Made by a program: the position numbers and the translations under genes
Notes under the pieces: generated by a model
The model's database searches: none
Seen by the model: the letters and a program-made list of their open reading frames with translations, nothing else
What the model was told of the DNA's origin: nothing
In this document: positions 1 through 13,030 of the stretch, one piece after another
Layout: each line of letters begins with the position of its first letter
Position numbering within the stretch: position 1 is the stretch's first letter
Assembly: GCA_032164245.1 (NCBI GenBank)
Contig: JAVMKO010000005.1
Location: forward strand, 57,893,442 to 57,957,441
From: Sternotherus odoratus
Lineage: Eukaryota; Chordata; Testudines; Kinosternidae
DNA length: 64,000 nt
Direction: 5' to 3'

Positions 1-172
1 ATGACATAGTACTCTCAGGATAAAGTCTTATATGTATACAGTATATACAGTAATGTCAAAATATAACTTCACATCCCCAAGTATCCACAGAATAGGTCCA
101 ACTCTAGTGCTGTAAGCTTCCCACAAATGTCCTATCAAAGATCATCAATCCTGACTACAAAGGACCTTAGGG

Positions 173-834
173 CAGGGGTGGCAAACAATGGCCCTGTCCT
201 GCCCGGCCCTTGAGCTACCCCCAGCCCCTACCCTGCCTTTCCCCCTCTCCCGGAGCCTCAGGGCGCCGCGCCGCCAGTGCTCTGGCTCGCTGCTCCTGGG
301 CAGTGCTGTGGCTAGCTCCGGCGGGGCCAGAGCTCCTGCCGCTCTCAGCAGCATGATAAAGGGGTGGGGCTGCGAGCTCCGGCAGACCGTGTGCTCTCCA
401 GATGCGCTGCTCTAAGCAGCATAGTAGTGGGGGGCCGGGGCTGGGTGTTTGGATAAGGGGCATGGAGTCCCAAGGTCAGTCAGGGGACAGGGAGTAGGTG
501 GGGTCCTGGGGGGGGGGCAGTTAGGGTGGAGGGGTCTTGGGAGAGAGTGGTCAGGAGACGAGGAGCAGGGAGGGGGTGTAGATAGAGGGTGGGGACCTGG
601 GGGGTTGGTTGGGGGTGGAGGGGTTTCTGGAGGGGGCAGTCAGGGGCCAGGGAGCGGGGGGATTGGATGGGTTGAGGGTTTTGAGGGAGGTAGTCGGGGG
701 ACAGGAAGTGGGTTGGGGTTGGATGGGGGGCAGGCACAGGCTGTTTGGGGAGGCACCACCTTCCCTACCCAGCCCTCCATATAATTTTTCCAACGCCGAT
801 GTGGCCCTAGGGCCAAAAAGTTTTCCCACCCCTG
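173..834 (+). mobile_element. Non-autonomous hAT element, GC-rich family, complete
   Basis: The ends are inverted repeats: it opens with CAGGGGTGGCAAAC and closes with the complement of CAGGGGTGGGAAAAC. An 8-bp target duplication flanks it, ccttaggg at 165-172 and tcttaggg at 835-842 (7 of 8 identical). The interior is GC-rich at first and strongly G-rich from about 430 to 740, then ends in a gatgtggccctagggcc-type subterminal motif. Elements at 42945 and 50254 share the same layout, so the three belong to one family. No transposase is visible; the long open frames here are products of the GC-rich composition. Confidence 0.85.
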
Positions 835-1086
835 TCTTAGGGTGTAATGATGATTCAGTCTCTATTCCCATGCAGTCCTTGGCTGAGACAGCAAATACAT
901 GTCTTGGTTGTGGTGCTGGTTTCTTGTACTGCAGATAGCTTTAACTAGAGGTTGGACTGGGATCACACGCTGATTCACATAGACCACGAAACACCTTTAG
1001 AACAGTCACAATGGCTGGTCACTACTACTTTTGAACATAGACCAACTGTACGCCAGGGAAATTAAACCAGAGAAGTTCCATATAGC

Positions 1087-1185
1087 ATTCATAGAATCAT
1101 AGAATATCAGTGTTGGAAGGGACCTCAGGAGGTCATCTGGTCCAACCTCCTGCCCAAAGAAGGACCAATTCCCATGAGTCATCTG
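1087..1185 (-). mobile_element. CR1 LINE 3'-end fragment
   Basis: The block starts with tcatagaatcatagaat, the reverse complement of the short 3'-terminal repeat typical of sauropsid CR1 elements. It continues with ggaagggacctcaggagg and tctggtccaacctcctgc, the reversed CR1 3' UTR. It is 5'-truncated, as most CR1 copies are, and non-coding. Confidence 0.8.
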
Positions 1186-1335
1186 AACCCTAAAATAAAA
1201 TTATCAGTGCAGTTGAAATATATATTTCTTATTTTCAACTTTTGCTTTTCTTTTTATAGGTGAAAAGCTTGTTTAAAAATATATATCTATATTATTATTT
1301 CCTCCATGATTAGGAAATTCAGGATATGCACATTA

Positions 1336-1460
1336 TAGAAACAAAGAAAGGCAGGGCTAGAAGAGACTTCAAAGAGCAATCCCACCAATGCTGAGGCCAG
1401 ACTAATTATGTTGGCACGCCTGGTTTTAATGTATTTAGACAAACAAGATCTTTGTCTGCA
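1336..1460 (-). mobile_element. Degenerate CR1-type 3' fragment
   Basis: The pattern tagaaacaaagaaaggcag followed by gctagaagagacttcaaag is a diverged form of the reversed CR1 3' UTR (tagaa...ggctggaagggacctc...gtcatctagtcc). It lies 150 bp after a better preserved CR1 tail in the same orientation and may be an older copy. Recognition is by eye only. Confidence 0.45.
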
Positions 1461-4029
1461 TCACCAAATATTTTGCGTTTCAGAGAGAGATACTTTATAC
1501 TGTATTTCATGGGGAGCTGGTTCAGTGGAGAAATATTTTTCATTATATGCTAGATCCACTTTATAGTTTTGTGCATCAGAGAAATGCGTATTTATATGTA
1601 ATTGTTTTATTAAAGGGGCCTTGGGTATCTTTAATGGAAAAATTAAGAGAGAATTTCAAATTAAAGAATACTTTGTTACAGTTCAGGCTAACTATAGGAA
1701 TGTTTGAAGGAGTCCCCCATGTAAATTTGTTGTTGATATGAACTCTGGTCTTGTAGATGGAAAAGTTTTCAGGAAAGCAGCATAGAGTCAGCCCTTGTGT
1801 GAAATGTGAGTGGTTGGGAAGAGCTGCCATGAGGTTTTTTTTCCCCCCTATAAGATCTACAGGTTCTGCTGTGTTGAAACACCCTGTTTTGTTTGTTGGA
1901 ACATATGTTTGATGTAACAATTGGTAACACACCTGCAATTAAAATAGATACAGTGTATTTATGTAAATAAATGGTTATCTGTAAAATGAGAATCATTGAG
2001 GTACCAGGACAGTCATGAATAAAAAGGCACATGGGCGAGTGGAGGGAGCTAAGATGATGACTAGAAGCAGCATCATGTCAGGGAAGCTGCTTAAAACTCC
2101 TTTGCCTCCTACCCTGTTTATGGGCATTGGTCCCACAGTTACCTCCATTGCAGGGGAAAGGGCTTGGATGTAATTTTTAGTGAAGTCTGGACCATAGTAA
2201 CACTTGATAACCACACTAGAGAGCATTTACTGAAGTGTTAGTAAAGGATGCTTCAGCTTGATGGTCTAGACTTCAGTACAAATTGGAGCCATGTTTTTAC
2301 CAGATTGAGACAGCTGAGTTGTAACCAGATTAACATGGTGGTATTTGTTCAAGACAGGGCCTAAAGATCACATTGTGTGTGACCTGGCTGCTGCAAGTCA
2401 TTAAATGTCATCATTCCAACCATTCATTCCCCAAGAGATTCCACATTCAGTTGTCTGGACACCCTGATAATGCACAGAAGTATCAGTGAGCTAACTTGTT
2501 GGAAAGTAGTTATGTATGGAAATATAGTTCCAGTACTTGTCTCTAGTTATGACGGCCACATTTCTTCTGGAGGCTTTTCTTCATCTACGTGTTGCTAGTA
2601 GTGTGAGTCAAGCAATAATTTGTAGTTGAAAATTTTTTAAATTTCAATTACATTTTTCATTACATTTTTGAATTTTGCTGACAAATGGGACAAAAATATC
2701 AAGATTTTAACTCATTTTTTTGACTAGCTCTTATAATTTGATTTGATGTTAGATTGATGGGTCTTTTTTTTTTTTTAACAGATAGAGTGTAATTGTATCT
2801 CATTGGTCATTTTTTCCTCTTTGATGTCGCACTGACAGTGTAAATCAATTAGAGACATCCCCACATTTGACTTACATGCCCTCCACTGAAACTTATGCTG
2901 GTTTCGAGTTGTTAGCTAACTCTGTGGAGGAGTCAACAACATTCTTCAGGTACTAAATGATAGTTGAGCCTCTAGTGGTTAATCTTAAATTGTCAGCTTA
3001 AATGTATTGTTTAGATGTAGTCTGAGAAGCATAGATTTCTTAATTTTATGTAGCAATGAATTTGCCACCATGGAATACTTTATAAATGTTTCTAAAATTA
3101 AAATTGATATTTATTTTTCTGGCTCTGTCTGGTTATCAGATGGAAGGAAATACATACTGTATCTCAGTTGAAGTATGACTTGTTTTAATCTTAGGCAGCT
3201 CTTCTGATGGATTCCAGTTACGCTAGAGAAGATAAATGGTGCAACAGTTAGAGAAACATATAGCCTTCCACTGAATTAGTCTCTTGTAACATAAGTAAAT
3301 TATCCGGAAGGCATTCATGCACAACTCTTTGATAATACAGGTGTTTAAATGGTAATAGCTATTGGAATTCGAATGGGAGTGAAACAATAAAGTCATTAGG
3401 GTGTTACAACATGAAATTAAACTATTGCTGTTACTGAGCAATATTATTATCTTAAAGTCTGCAACTGTACATACACAGCAAATGAAAGCAATGTAAAAAC
3501 CCTCTAACTGGAGTTTACATTAGGATTTAGTTTAGCAATGGTGTTTGCTAGTGGTATGATATTTCTTTTAAACAGCATTGCTCAGCCGATAAACAATAGC
3601 GTAATACAGAAAGGGCAAAATAAGAACTACTGGACTTTTAGCCAAGTAAATCTCCCCCCATAAAATTCCATTCTGTTGTTGAAAATTTGTATAGTTGTGT
3701 GTTAAGGTTATGGGTAGGAAAAATCTAAAGTGTGAAGAACTCTATTGTATGTAGGGCATAAACTCTGTTAATAGATCATAAACAAGCATCCATAACTTGT
3801 CAGCCTCTATGTTGATATATTTTAAATACTGTCATTTATAGCAGCTCAGGACCTGCCCATTTTGTCTCTTAACATTAGGTTTACAGACTCCAGATTCCTC
3901 TAATTATTTTAGCAATAATAATCCAATGAATTGCAAAATCGAGTTGTTTTTCAGCACTAAAGTACTTAAGCATGTACGTACCTTTAATCCTGTGAGTCAC
4001 GTCAAAGGTCTACACATGTGTAAGGTTCA
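1461..4029. other. Intronic or flanking DNA without recognisable features
   Basis: AT-rich sequence with T-runs and only short chance reading frames. I see no exon with credible splice sites and no repeat I can name. Confidence 0.5.
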
Positions 4030-4110
4030 GCTCACACAGCATCTAGCACAATGGGGTCCTGGTCCATCTCGGTACCTATCTCGGTGTTACCACAATACAA
4101 TTAATATTAA
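4030..4110 (+). mobile_element. CORE-SINE/MIR 3' fragment
   Basis: The block tctagcacaatggggtcctg, followed by gtccatctcgg and taccacaatacaattaatatta, is the 3' half of a reptile CORE-SINE (MIR-like) in sense orientation. Similar 3' parts occur at 62690 in the same orientation and at 42900 in reverse. Confidence 0.7.
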
Positions 4111-7100
4111 TGCTTAAACACATTGCTGAGTCAGGGCCTAAATACATGCAGCCCCATGTTAGAAGATAGCAATTCAAACTTGCTTTGTTAAAATATTTTT
4201 GGTGAAGGATTTTTGCTGTGGCTGCTGTTTTGGTTATGTTTGTTGAGTAGGGAGGTGTTTCTAGCTTTTGTTCCTTTCAAATTTTCTTCTCTCATCTCTT
4301 CTCGTTTATTTGTGATTTTTTCATTCTGCTTGTATACTGATGTCTTCCATATGCCCTTGTCTAGTTTCTTCATATGCTTTTTTATTTCTAATTAGTATAG
4401 TAAAACTGCAGTCATTTCTCCACAAAAGAAGAGAGAGAAAATGAATCCTGTACTGAATAGTTTGCCAGGCCTGAACAATGTTACTTTGGGTGGATTTTAA
4501 AGCTAGTTTGTCAAGCTAGCTTGAAAGTTTGTCTCTGGCTCCTAGCAAGCTACATTCACCATAATTTAGTGTCAAGCTATAATTATTTTTATATCTGAAC
4601 ATTACAGATTTTCATGTGGACACTGAAATTAAAAAAACTGGCTATGTAGACCCATAGTACAGATATAACTTTTTAGATAATCTATTCACTCCACTTATTT
4701 GCTTCTAGAAACTAAGTATTAAATTACTTGTAAGCGATTGTGGCTATTGGTTTTAAATCAAAATATACTTTCAGGGGGCTGGTTCTACAGAATGGGTTTG
4801 TCTGACATTTTCTCCAGAGGGTCATAGCCTTGAATCTTGACTGAGCTAGCAGGAGACGAAGGACTATATTTCAAGGTCTGAAATGACAATAGTTCTATGT
4901 TCAAATACACTAAGATTGTCTTGATTTATATTGCTGTCTTCCTTGCATAAGCGGTGCCTGCATTTTGGTATTCTGTCAGTAACTAAGATCACTGAAGTAG
5001 TCTAGTCACCCCTTAGAAAGGAGAATGTTTATTTGAAATTGGGAGAGAAGGAAAAAATGATTCTGTATAAATATGTACACACAGTTGTCTGTTAAACTTT
5101 ACCCTTTGTCTGTACTTGGAGTGCAGTCAGGTTTTGTGACTTTGTTTCTTTGATCTAGGCACAAAAAGTTAGAAATAAAGGGGTGGGGGAATGGGAAGGA
5201 GAGGAACTAGAAAAGGCATGCCAGCTACTGCAGCTGCAGGTTTTAAGCTTTGTAGGGGCTGAAGTAAGGCTGTTGACTGCAGCACGCATGAAGAGCCAGA
5301 AAAATTCTGAGACACGTTAACATGACTGCTTTCTTCAACTGTAGAAGTGCAAAGGAACAAACACAGACCTTGACACACATCTTCCTCTTCCTTAGGTAGT
5401 CTTACAAAATATGTTGTTAGTCACTAGGTTTTCTAATTTATCAAAGCCAGCTCCCTTGAAAACAGCATGAAATACTAGTTAGATCCATCCATATAGATCT
5501 AATATTTGGGCGCCAATTACAAATGACAGAGGTTTTATTGTGGAGACAATTGTGTGTATATTGTAGGCCTACCTTGACATGAGTAATTGGACATGGGTGA
5601 GGAAATTTTTTTTGTTTTCAGGAATTTTAAACAAGCTAGAGGCACAGTAATTGTTGACATTCCAAACTCTGATACTATTATAGCATTTCATCAAATGTCT
5701 GTAGCTTCACAATACCTGATTATTTGTGCACACTGGCTATTTAAACCAAGCAAAATATCTGCTACCTTCATACCATTCAAAACTTGGAGTATAATTCTGT
5801 AACCCTTTCCTACGCACACACTCAAAAAATCCTACTTACTTAATGAGGGCTACTTGGCAAAGTCAAGATTACTCGCATGTGTGAGGATTGAAAGAGTGTA
5901 TGGAACAAAACTTGAAGGAAGAAAAACATGAGTCTTGTACACACATTCTTGTTCTACATAAATCCACTTTATTTTCTTAAAACAAAAATGACCTGAATGT
6001 GATTCCTAAAAGAAATAAAACCTTCCTGCCACCAGCACTGCCACTCTGGAGTGAAATTAAGCGGAGGAGGGCTTACTTGATTAAGTGTAGAACTTGTAAA
6101 TTGGAAACATGATGTTTCCTGTTTAAATTGTAAAATCTTGGACTTCATGTGAGCTTGGAAAACTGGCGTTCCCTTCAGGAAGTGTTTGCTCCCTACTGCT
6201 CTGCAAAAACAGTGGAAAAGTGAAACATTTTCAAGTCACTGTTTCCACTGTAAATAGAAGAAAAAATATGTCTTGTTTCCATTTTCCACTTTGTTATTAC
6301 TGGGGATCTCAAAGTCCTTTTTTTCTTTCCTGAGTGAAGTCCACAAGGGATATAAAAGCAATTGGACAAGAAACTGTAGTATAAAAGCTGAAAAAAAGGC
6401 ATTCATTGGGGGGGGGAGGGGTCTAATCTATCACGAGACTAATCTAGTTCTGCTGTATAATTTTTTTTTTTTTTGAGGCACGGGAAGGCTGAGTTTGCAA
6501 GTGTCTGTATTTGCAAATGTCCCTTTAAAATGTCCCGTTTACTAATAGACTTAAAGTAACAATACTCAACTGTACATCCCATGCAAATACTAAGTAGATT
6601 GAATAAACAACCCTTCTTGCTGTTTGTTGCCCTTTGTGGGAAGAGTCCCTATTTCTTCCTTTCTCATGCTACACAGTTTATTTTCTTCTTCAACTTACTA
6701 TTAACAAAGTCAAACTAGGCAAGTTAGTTTACAGCATAGGTATGAAAAATGCATCAAATTAAAGAAATATTTCTGCCTGTACTGATTTTATTCTTTTTGT
6801 GGGTGAGTCATGTTGTTTCTGTACTGAATTGATCCAAGCAAATCAGGTTCCAATTTTATCAATAATACTATCTTTCTAGAATTGCCTTTAAGTAACTTCC
6901 CTCTATTTCCTACACTTCATAAAGGGATGTTTTGGGGCTCGCTGACCTGTAGCTCCAATTTACCTGTTCAGTACTCAGGTGATAGTGTAATGCAGAAAAA
7001 AGTTGTTTTAGATTTATTCCATCAGTGAGTATTCATGCAAGTTTGTGTTTAAAAAAAAAAGTACATGTTGATTGTATTTTAAAATATCCTTTCCACTTAA

Positions 7101-9469
7101 AGAAGCAGAAAGTAATAGGGGTTAAAGAGAAGTTTCAAAGAGTCCATTTTCAAGTCAGTGAGGTATAAAATGTCATATTAATAGAAAAAAGTAGGAGTAC
7201 AGCTGTTGCTTTCTGGTTGTGACTGCATTTTACTTCTGTTCTCAAGGGAGAAGTCTTTAAAACATAAACATAAATGCAGAAGTACTCTTGATTAATTTGG
7301 CCAATGCTGTAATGATTGCTAAATATCAGTGTAACTTTCTCTCTTTTAGTCACACATCATGCTTTAACTGGTACTACAGAAAACCTGATTATATTACTCT
7401 GGCATTCTAGGGGGCTGTTGAGCAGGAGTCTCCTCTCTTTTGCTCTAAAACTCATCTAAATGGAAAACACATTGTCTTCATTATATGCCAGTGTTGAATG
7501 AACAGAGTTACCATAGCAACAGCCATCTGAGGCCTTGCTGATTTCAGGCCAGTGAATGGGGTAGACAAACAAAGTACCTTCAAAACCAGAAGGGAACAAT
7601 TGCTATTCATTCAAGCCAGGTTTAAGATCAGCAAAATGTCTTTAGCAAGAGAAACGTAGATAAGAAAGTATCAGACATGGCCATAGAATAGTAACAGAAA
7701 ATTATCATAATCTTAAACTTTTCTGCCTGGTGGTATAGCATTAAAGACTTTTTTTTTTTTAAGTTTTTTTTTTTTTAAAGAGAGCTGAAACAGACAAAAA
7801 CGATTTGTCTACACAAGCTGGTGTTGTGGTTTCAGCATTTGCAATTACATTGCACCCTCTTTATAACCCCAGCAATCATGAAGCCAAGCATTTTGAACGT
7901 TTGAAAGAAGGCACTGTTATAACTAGGGCAATTATAATGTCATTGAATGCGCTGGAGAGCCAAGGTAGAGTAGTCCCATTCAGAAAGCATATTATAATAG
8001 AGGAGCTAATTTTGGGGTGGAGAAGGAATGTATTTTGAGTTCTAGATTATGACTAAAGATGCTGAATTATCTGACTTCATTCTTCTGCCTCAGCAATTTA
8101 CTGTAAAACTCTTCAAGTTAAGTTCAAAGTCCAGATGCATTTGTCTTATCATTCTGCTGTTGTTAAATGACCGTTTTGTGTATAAAATGGTTGAAATAGT
8201 CAATATAAACCCTGCTTAGAGTTAATACACATCACATAAATGCCTTGATATAATAAAAACAAATCAAGGAGTTGAGATAAATGCCTTGATGTAATAGAAA
8301 ACAGACCAAAGAGCTGAGTGTGAAATGTTCATATTGAACTGGAAATGTGTGTGTGTGTGTGTGTGTGTACGTGCGAGAGAGAGAGAAAAATATTCTTCCT
8401 AGTTATAGGAAGAGATTAAAATAAACATTGGTAATGTTGTAACTACAGTGCTGTTTGGTAGCCAAATGTTGTCTAATGTATAGATGGGACGGGGGACTGT
8501 GAGGCTAGAAAATGAACATTGGCAGATTGTGTATGCTATCGGCAGCACGCTGTAAAGATTCCGGCGGGAATTGCACATTTGAGTATAGACAGTTCGCTTC
8601 GGGTCTAACAATGCAGTAGCTGTAGTATATAAAAGTAACACAGGCACTAACCAGTAACCAGGGTCAGCAGTAGAATCAAAAGAGCAGGCATTAAGTTCAG
8701 AAATGGGTCTCCTTTTGAGTCCTTCGTTCTTGAAGAGAGTTGTTATCTCAGAGACTTGTCATCTTTTATCTAAAGTGGCCACTCTTGGCAGGAGGTTATC
8801 TTGAGAGCTAAAACAGACCCTTGCATACCTCTCTGGAAGGTATCCAAGCAATATTTTTAAATATTAGGTAGGCTTAAAAAAACCCAGAAGTCTCTCCACA
8901 TGGTACCGCATAGGTAAATCAGAAGGCATGATAACATAAACCACTTGCTATGACATTTGGGGAGTTGGAGACAAGGTGCCTTTGTGAAAGAGAGATCAAG
9001 CTCCTCACTAATAATAGGAAAATTGTTGTCTTGGGAGGCTTGTCTTGAAGATGGAATCTGTCAAATTTTAATTAGTTTGCCTTCCATATTTCATAGAGTC
9101 TGTATATCCAAGGGTATGGGGGAAATCATAATTAGTAGCCAGACACAGATTTCAAAGAAGCTCTCCAGTATAAATAGTGATATAGTACTTGTAGCATTCT
9201 AATTACTAGCTATATGGGTGGAGGGGGGGAGGAATATGATATGGTCACAAGTTGTCGTTGTCAACAAAGACAAATTCCATTGTTTGTTCAAGTCTCCCAT
9301 TAAAAAGCATGTCAATGATGTAACAAGGTGAGTGTTTATGAAGAGGGGTTTTTGTTAATGTAATTGGATTCTTAATTAAGAATAGAAGTTAAAGCATGTA
9401 AGAACTTTATAAGAAAGTAGTGAAAAAGGAACTTAGGTGACTTAGAACTGAGTAAAGGAATGGACAATA
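4111..9469. other. Intronic or flanking DNA, mostly featureless
   Basis: AT-rich sequence with long A- and T-tracts (7058, 7750, 7767), a G run near 6407 and a TG repeat at 8346. Near 5800-5900 there is a faint palindromic repeat of the kind described at 34717. No exon or gene is supported. Confidence 0.5.
8346..8390. repeat. (TG)n/(GA)n microsatellite
   Basis: About 11 TG units run from 8346 to 8368, followed by acgtgc and a short GA run to about 8385. Confidence 0.9.
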
Positions 9470-9900
9470 ATGCAGAAAATAGTATAATGACATTAATAAA
9501 ACAATGGTACGTCCTCATTTGAAATAATGTTCTGGTCACTGTGTCACCAAAAAGTTGTAGTAGAAATAGATTAGTGATAAACTGAAAGAAATAGCAGATT
9601 TGGACTGTTTAATTTAGAAGAATACACCTAAGCTGGGATATGATAGAGGTGTACAAAATAATGAACTAGGGAAAGTAAATCAGGCCCTCCTGCTTACCCT
9701 CTCTCATAATACAAGCAGAGTGCACAGTTCATGAAACTGAAAGGCAAAATATCTCAAAACTGGTAAAAGAATGCACTTTTACACAATGCATAATTAACAT
9801 ATATATATATGCATAATTAACATATAGAAGTCATTGCCACAAGATTATTAGTCAAAGAATTTAGCCAGATTCAGAACTGGTTAGTCATTAACATTAATAT
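9470..9900 (+). mobile_element. Ancient CR1/L3-like LINE relic, C-terminal ORF2 region
   Basis: Broken + strand frames recall the end of a CR1-type reverse transcriptase. The clearest stretch, at 9633-9660, reads WDMIEVYKIMN, which matches the conserved DMIEVYKIM segment also present in the intact CR1 at 30421. Before it come remnants of the 'VRPHLEY' region. Stop codons and frameshifts are frequent, and a short TA/CATAATTAACA duplication sits at about 9784-9822. It is much older than the CR1 at 26 kb. Confidence 0.6.
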
Positions 9901-10269
9901 GAGCATGTAGTTATATTTGGTAGGATTTTTGAAAATGTGAGTTTATATAAAATCATATTATTTATGCCATTCTCTTGGTGATAATTTCTGCCCAGCCTCC
10001 CTGAGGCTTATTCTACTTATTTAGTATTATCCACTACAAGGTTTGTGGTGATTGTGGTTCTGGTCACTACTGAGACATGATACTGGACTAAATGGCATGG
10101 GGAGGGGGGGTGTTTGTCACAGTTACTGAGTGAGCTGCACCATTCTCCCTTCGCAGGGTCTCACCAAGTTTACTTCCACGGGTGTTCTTTACCATTCCTG
10201 GGATGGAATTCTGCAGTTCACCCACTCTTAGAACATGGGTTACAACATGGGTTACACATGGGTGTCAAT

Positions 10270-12990
10270 CAAGTAAATTATTATGACAAACCATAAAAAA
10301 GGAACAGTGGTTCAGTGTTCTCAACCAACAACTGAAAGCGCTGAACAGGTCAAAGATTATTTCTACGAAAGATCGCAGAGCATCCTTGGCAAGAGTAGTA
10401 ATTTGACATTGTTATCCTCATGGGAGATCTAAATGCACAGGGTTAGTCATTATAATACTGGGGGTATGAACTCATTATGGGCAGATATAGCATCCCAGGG
10501 CAGGCTGCCAATGGATAATGTTTTGTTGAACTCTGTGGCCTGTGCAGTCTTTGCTTTGGTGGTACATTATTTCCACACAAGGAAAGTCATAAACTGATGA
10601 TCATAAATATGATGGTTTTATCCAGAAACAGCTCATGTTTCTGGAGAATTCAGTGTTGGATCCCAGAGTGTGTAATACTGCTGATGTTGGAAGTGACTAC
10701 CATCTTCTTACTGAATTAATCAAAATAAAACTAAGGAAGGTAACACCACGCAAGGCGACGGGTATATATGATGCTATGAAGTTAGTAGCTCCATCAGTTA
10801 AGGCACATGTCAAGCTGAAATTTAACAATAGATCTGAAGAGTTAGACACAGGAGGACAAAGAAGAAAAATGGCAACTTTTCAAAGAAGTGAGTGTGATCT
10901 AAAAAAGAAGAATGTCTCTGACCAAATATATGGAGGCTTGGAGAAGAGAGGCAAAAATTAAAGAAGAGAATTCAACAAGAATGAGAGAGCATAAAAGATC
11001 TATTCTGCAACAAAAATATTGCAGACAAAGCCATGGAACTTAAAAGATGAGCCAGGAGAGATTAGAAAGAATGGATGGAAAATAAGGAAGAGAAGCTGAG
11101 GAGACATGGAAGAGAGGGAGTTCTAAAAAGATTTTTCTAGTTTCTAACCAACAGAGGTCATAGTTCTCAAACCATTGTGACACTTTGAAGGCTCAAGATG
11201 GTAGACTTTGTAATACAGAGGAAGGACAGAGAGCCCAATGAATGGAATATTTCCAGACTGCTCAACCAGTCAGAGCCACTAACACACTTTGAGAGAGATG
11301 TGAAGATATAAAGGACTTACCTTCATCACTAGAAGTAATAACCATTGAGGAAGTAACTGAGACAGTAAATGGACTGAAGAATGGTAAAGCACCACGCTGT
11401 GATAAGAGAAATGCTATAATATTAAAACTTAGAGAGGAAGTAATGGTGAATTACATGTGCAGGTTGGACTATTTTGGGAGAAGGTGATTTCTCCTAAAGA
11501 TTGGAAAAGGGGTGTTATCCACAAAATTTCTTGAGTGGGGAGGACCAGCTTATTTGTGATAACTGGAAAGGGATGACATTCTTATCTCTTCCTATGAAAG
11601 TGTTTGTATTATCATTTTTAATAGGATGAAAATTGCTGGTGATAGTACTCTGATACTCAGAGAAGGACAGGCTGGATTTCATTCTATAGGTCATGTTGAG
11701 ACCAGATTTTCATCTGGAGATGACTTACAGATGCTCCCCAACTTATGCAAGGGTTCCTTTCCAGAACGCTTTGCATAAGTAGAATTTTGCGTAAGTCTGA
11801 AATGTATCTCTGTCTATTAAGCGGGCAAAAACCCGCCTATTTTTAGCTTATGGAGCTTTTTCTGTAAGCACGGATTTGTGTAACTTGGATTTCCATAAGT
11901 TCCATAATACGGGGGCATCCGTATTGAGAAAGGCTTAGAATACCAGCAGAAGATGTTTTTTCTTGATTTTAGAAAATCAAGTGATACTGTCCTCAGAGAA
12001 ACACCTTGGAAGATCCTAAGACACCATGGAATTCCAGCAAAGATAGTTAATTTGATAAAATCTTCATATGATGAGCCTGTGTGCTACATCAGGACAGAGT
12101 GGAGACACAGAATGGTTGAAGATTGTTATTGGCATACGGCAAGATTTCATACTGTCCCCACTTCTCTTCGGTATTGTCATAGACTTTGTGATGAGGAGAG
12201 CTATGGCTGCTGCCAAGAACACTGGTGGTATTCAGGCAAGAGAGAAGCTGAGACTTGGATTTGGCAGATGATATAGTCATACTGGATACCAAGTTGGATG
12301 GAATGAAAAGACTCTTCATGAGCATAAAAGTAGAAACTGCTAAAGTGAGACTTTAAATCAATATGCAGAAGATCAAAGCCATGGAGATAGGAGAGAATGT
12401 TGTTTACATTGGTGTAAGTGTAAATGATAAGAAAAGGAAGAGTTAATGACTTTGTTTGTCTTGGAAGTACAATATCTACTGACGGCCAGCTCACTAAATA
12501 AGTGAAGGCAGGAATTGATAAAGCCAGTGGATGGTTTTTCCATTTGTCAAACATCTGGAAGCTTAAGAAAATGCATCCACACACTAAAATGATTATTATC
12601 CTTCCAATACTATTGTACCTCTCAGAAATGTGACAGAAGGTGGAAGTGCACAACAGGAAGCTGAATGTATTCCACCAGTGTTAAGAAACTTGGGAACATA
12701 TTGGAGAGATTGTGTAACCACTGTGGAAGTGCTGCCCTGCATGGGTTAGCAAACTGTGGATTCAGTTATTAGAAAGGAATAGCTACAGTCATTTGGCCAT
12801 GTCATCAGGCTAGCTGGGGCAGAAGCACAAGGTAAGTGTTAGATTGGATTCCACCTTGAGGAAAAAGAAGACGTGGAAGACAAAGACTGACCTATCTAAA
12901 AGGACAATCTAAAAGAACTTATGATGGAGTCAAACATCTTGCTGTGGGCAGACAGCTGTGGGGAAAATGGCTTTGTGCCACTAGTCTAAG
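10270..12990 (+). pseudogene. Decayed non-LTR retrotransposon (endonuclease + reverse transcriptase, RTE-like)
   Basis: Order of the surviving pieces: an apurinic-endonuclease-like part at about 10310-10740 (VKDYFYE near 10350, LMGDLNAQ near 10420-10440, then DVGSDYHLL at 10683-10709); a linker; a reverse-transcriptase part at about 11490-12290 (FLDFRKS, WKILRHHGIPAKIVNLIKS, then IGIRQDFILSPLLFGIVIDF in the next frame); and a C-terminal tail at 12480-12900 with the 'FGHVIR' pattern. The usual FDTVHR and GIRQGC motifs are mutated or frame-shifted, so it is dead. The style of motifs fits RTE-related LINEs rather than CR1 or L1, but the exact clade is uncertain. A Tigger-like MITE interrupts it at 11728-11921. 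The first and last positions are estimates. Confidence 0.7.
11728..11921. mobile_element. Tigger-like (TcMar) MITE
   Basis: Terminal inverted repeats cagatgctcccc and (complement of the other end) cggatgcccccg are flanked by TA on both sides (11726-11727 and 11922-11923). The centre is AT-rich with partial self-complementarity around acttatg/cataagt. It has no coding capacity and is inserted in the LINE relic, so it is younger than that relic. Confidence 0.75.
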
Positions 12991-13030
12991 TACCAGGGCA
13001 TGCTTCAGTAGTTCTGACTGGTGTTTGAAT

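Noticed and set aside
449..938. Glycine-rich open frames of about 110 codons
   Set aside because: Translation of the G-rich half of a hAT element; low complexity.
12201..12653. 150-codon minus-strand frame
   Set aside because: Antisense to the LINE relic, whose recognisable motifs are on the plus strand.
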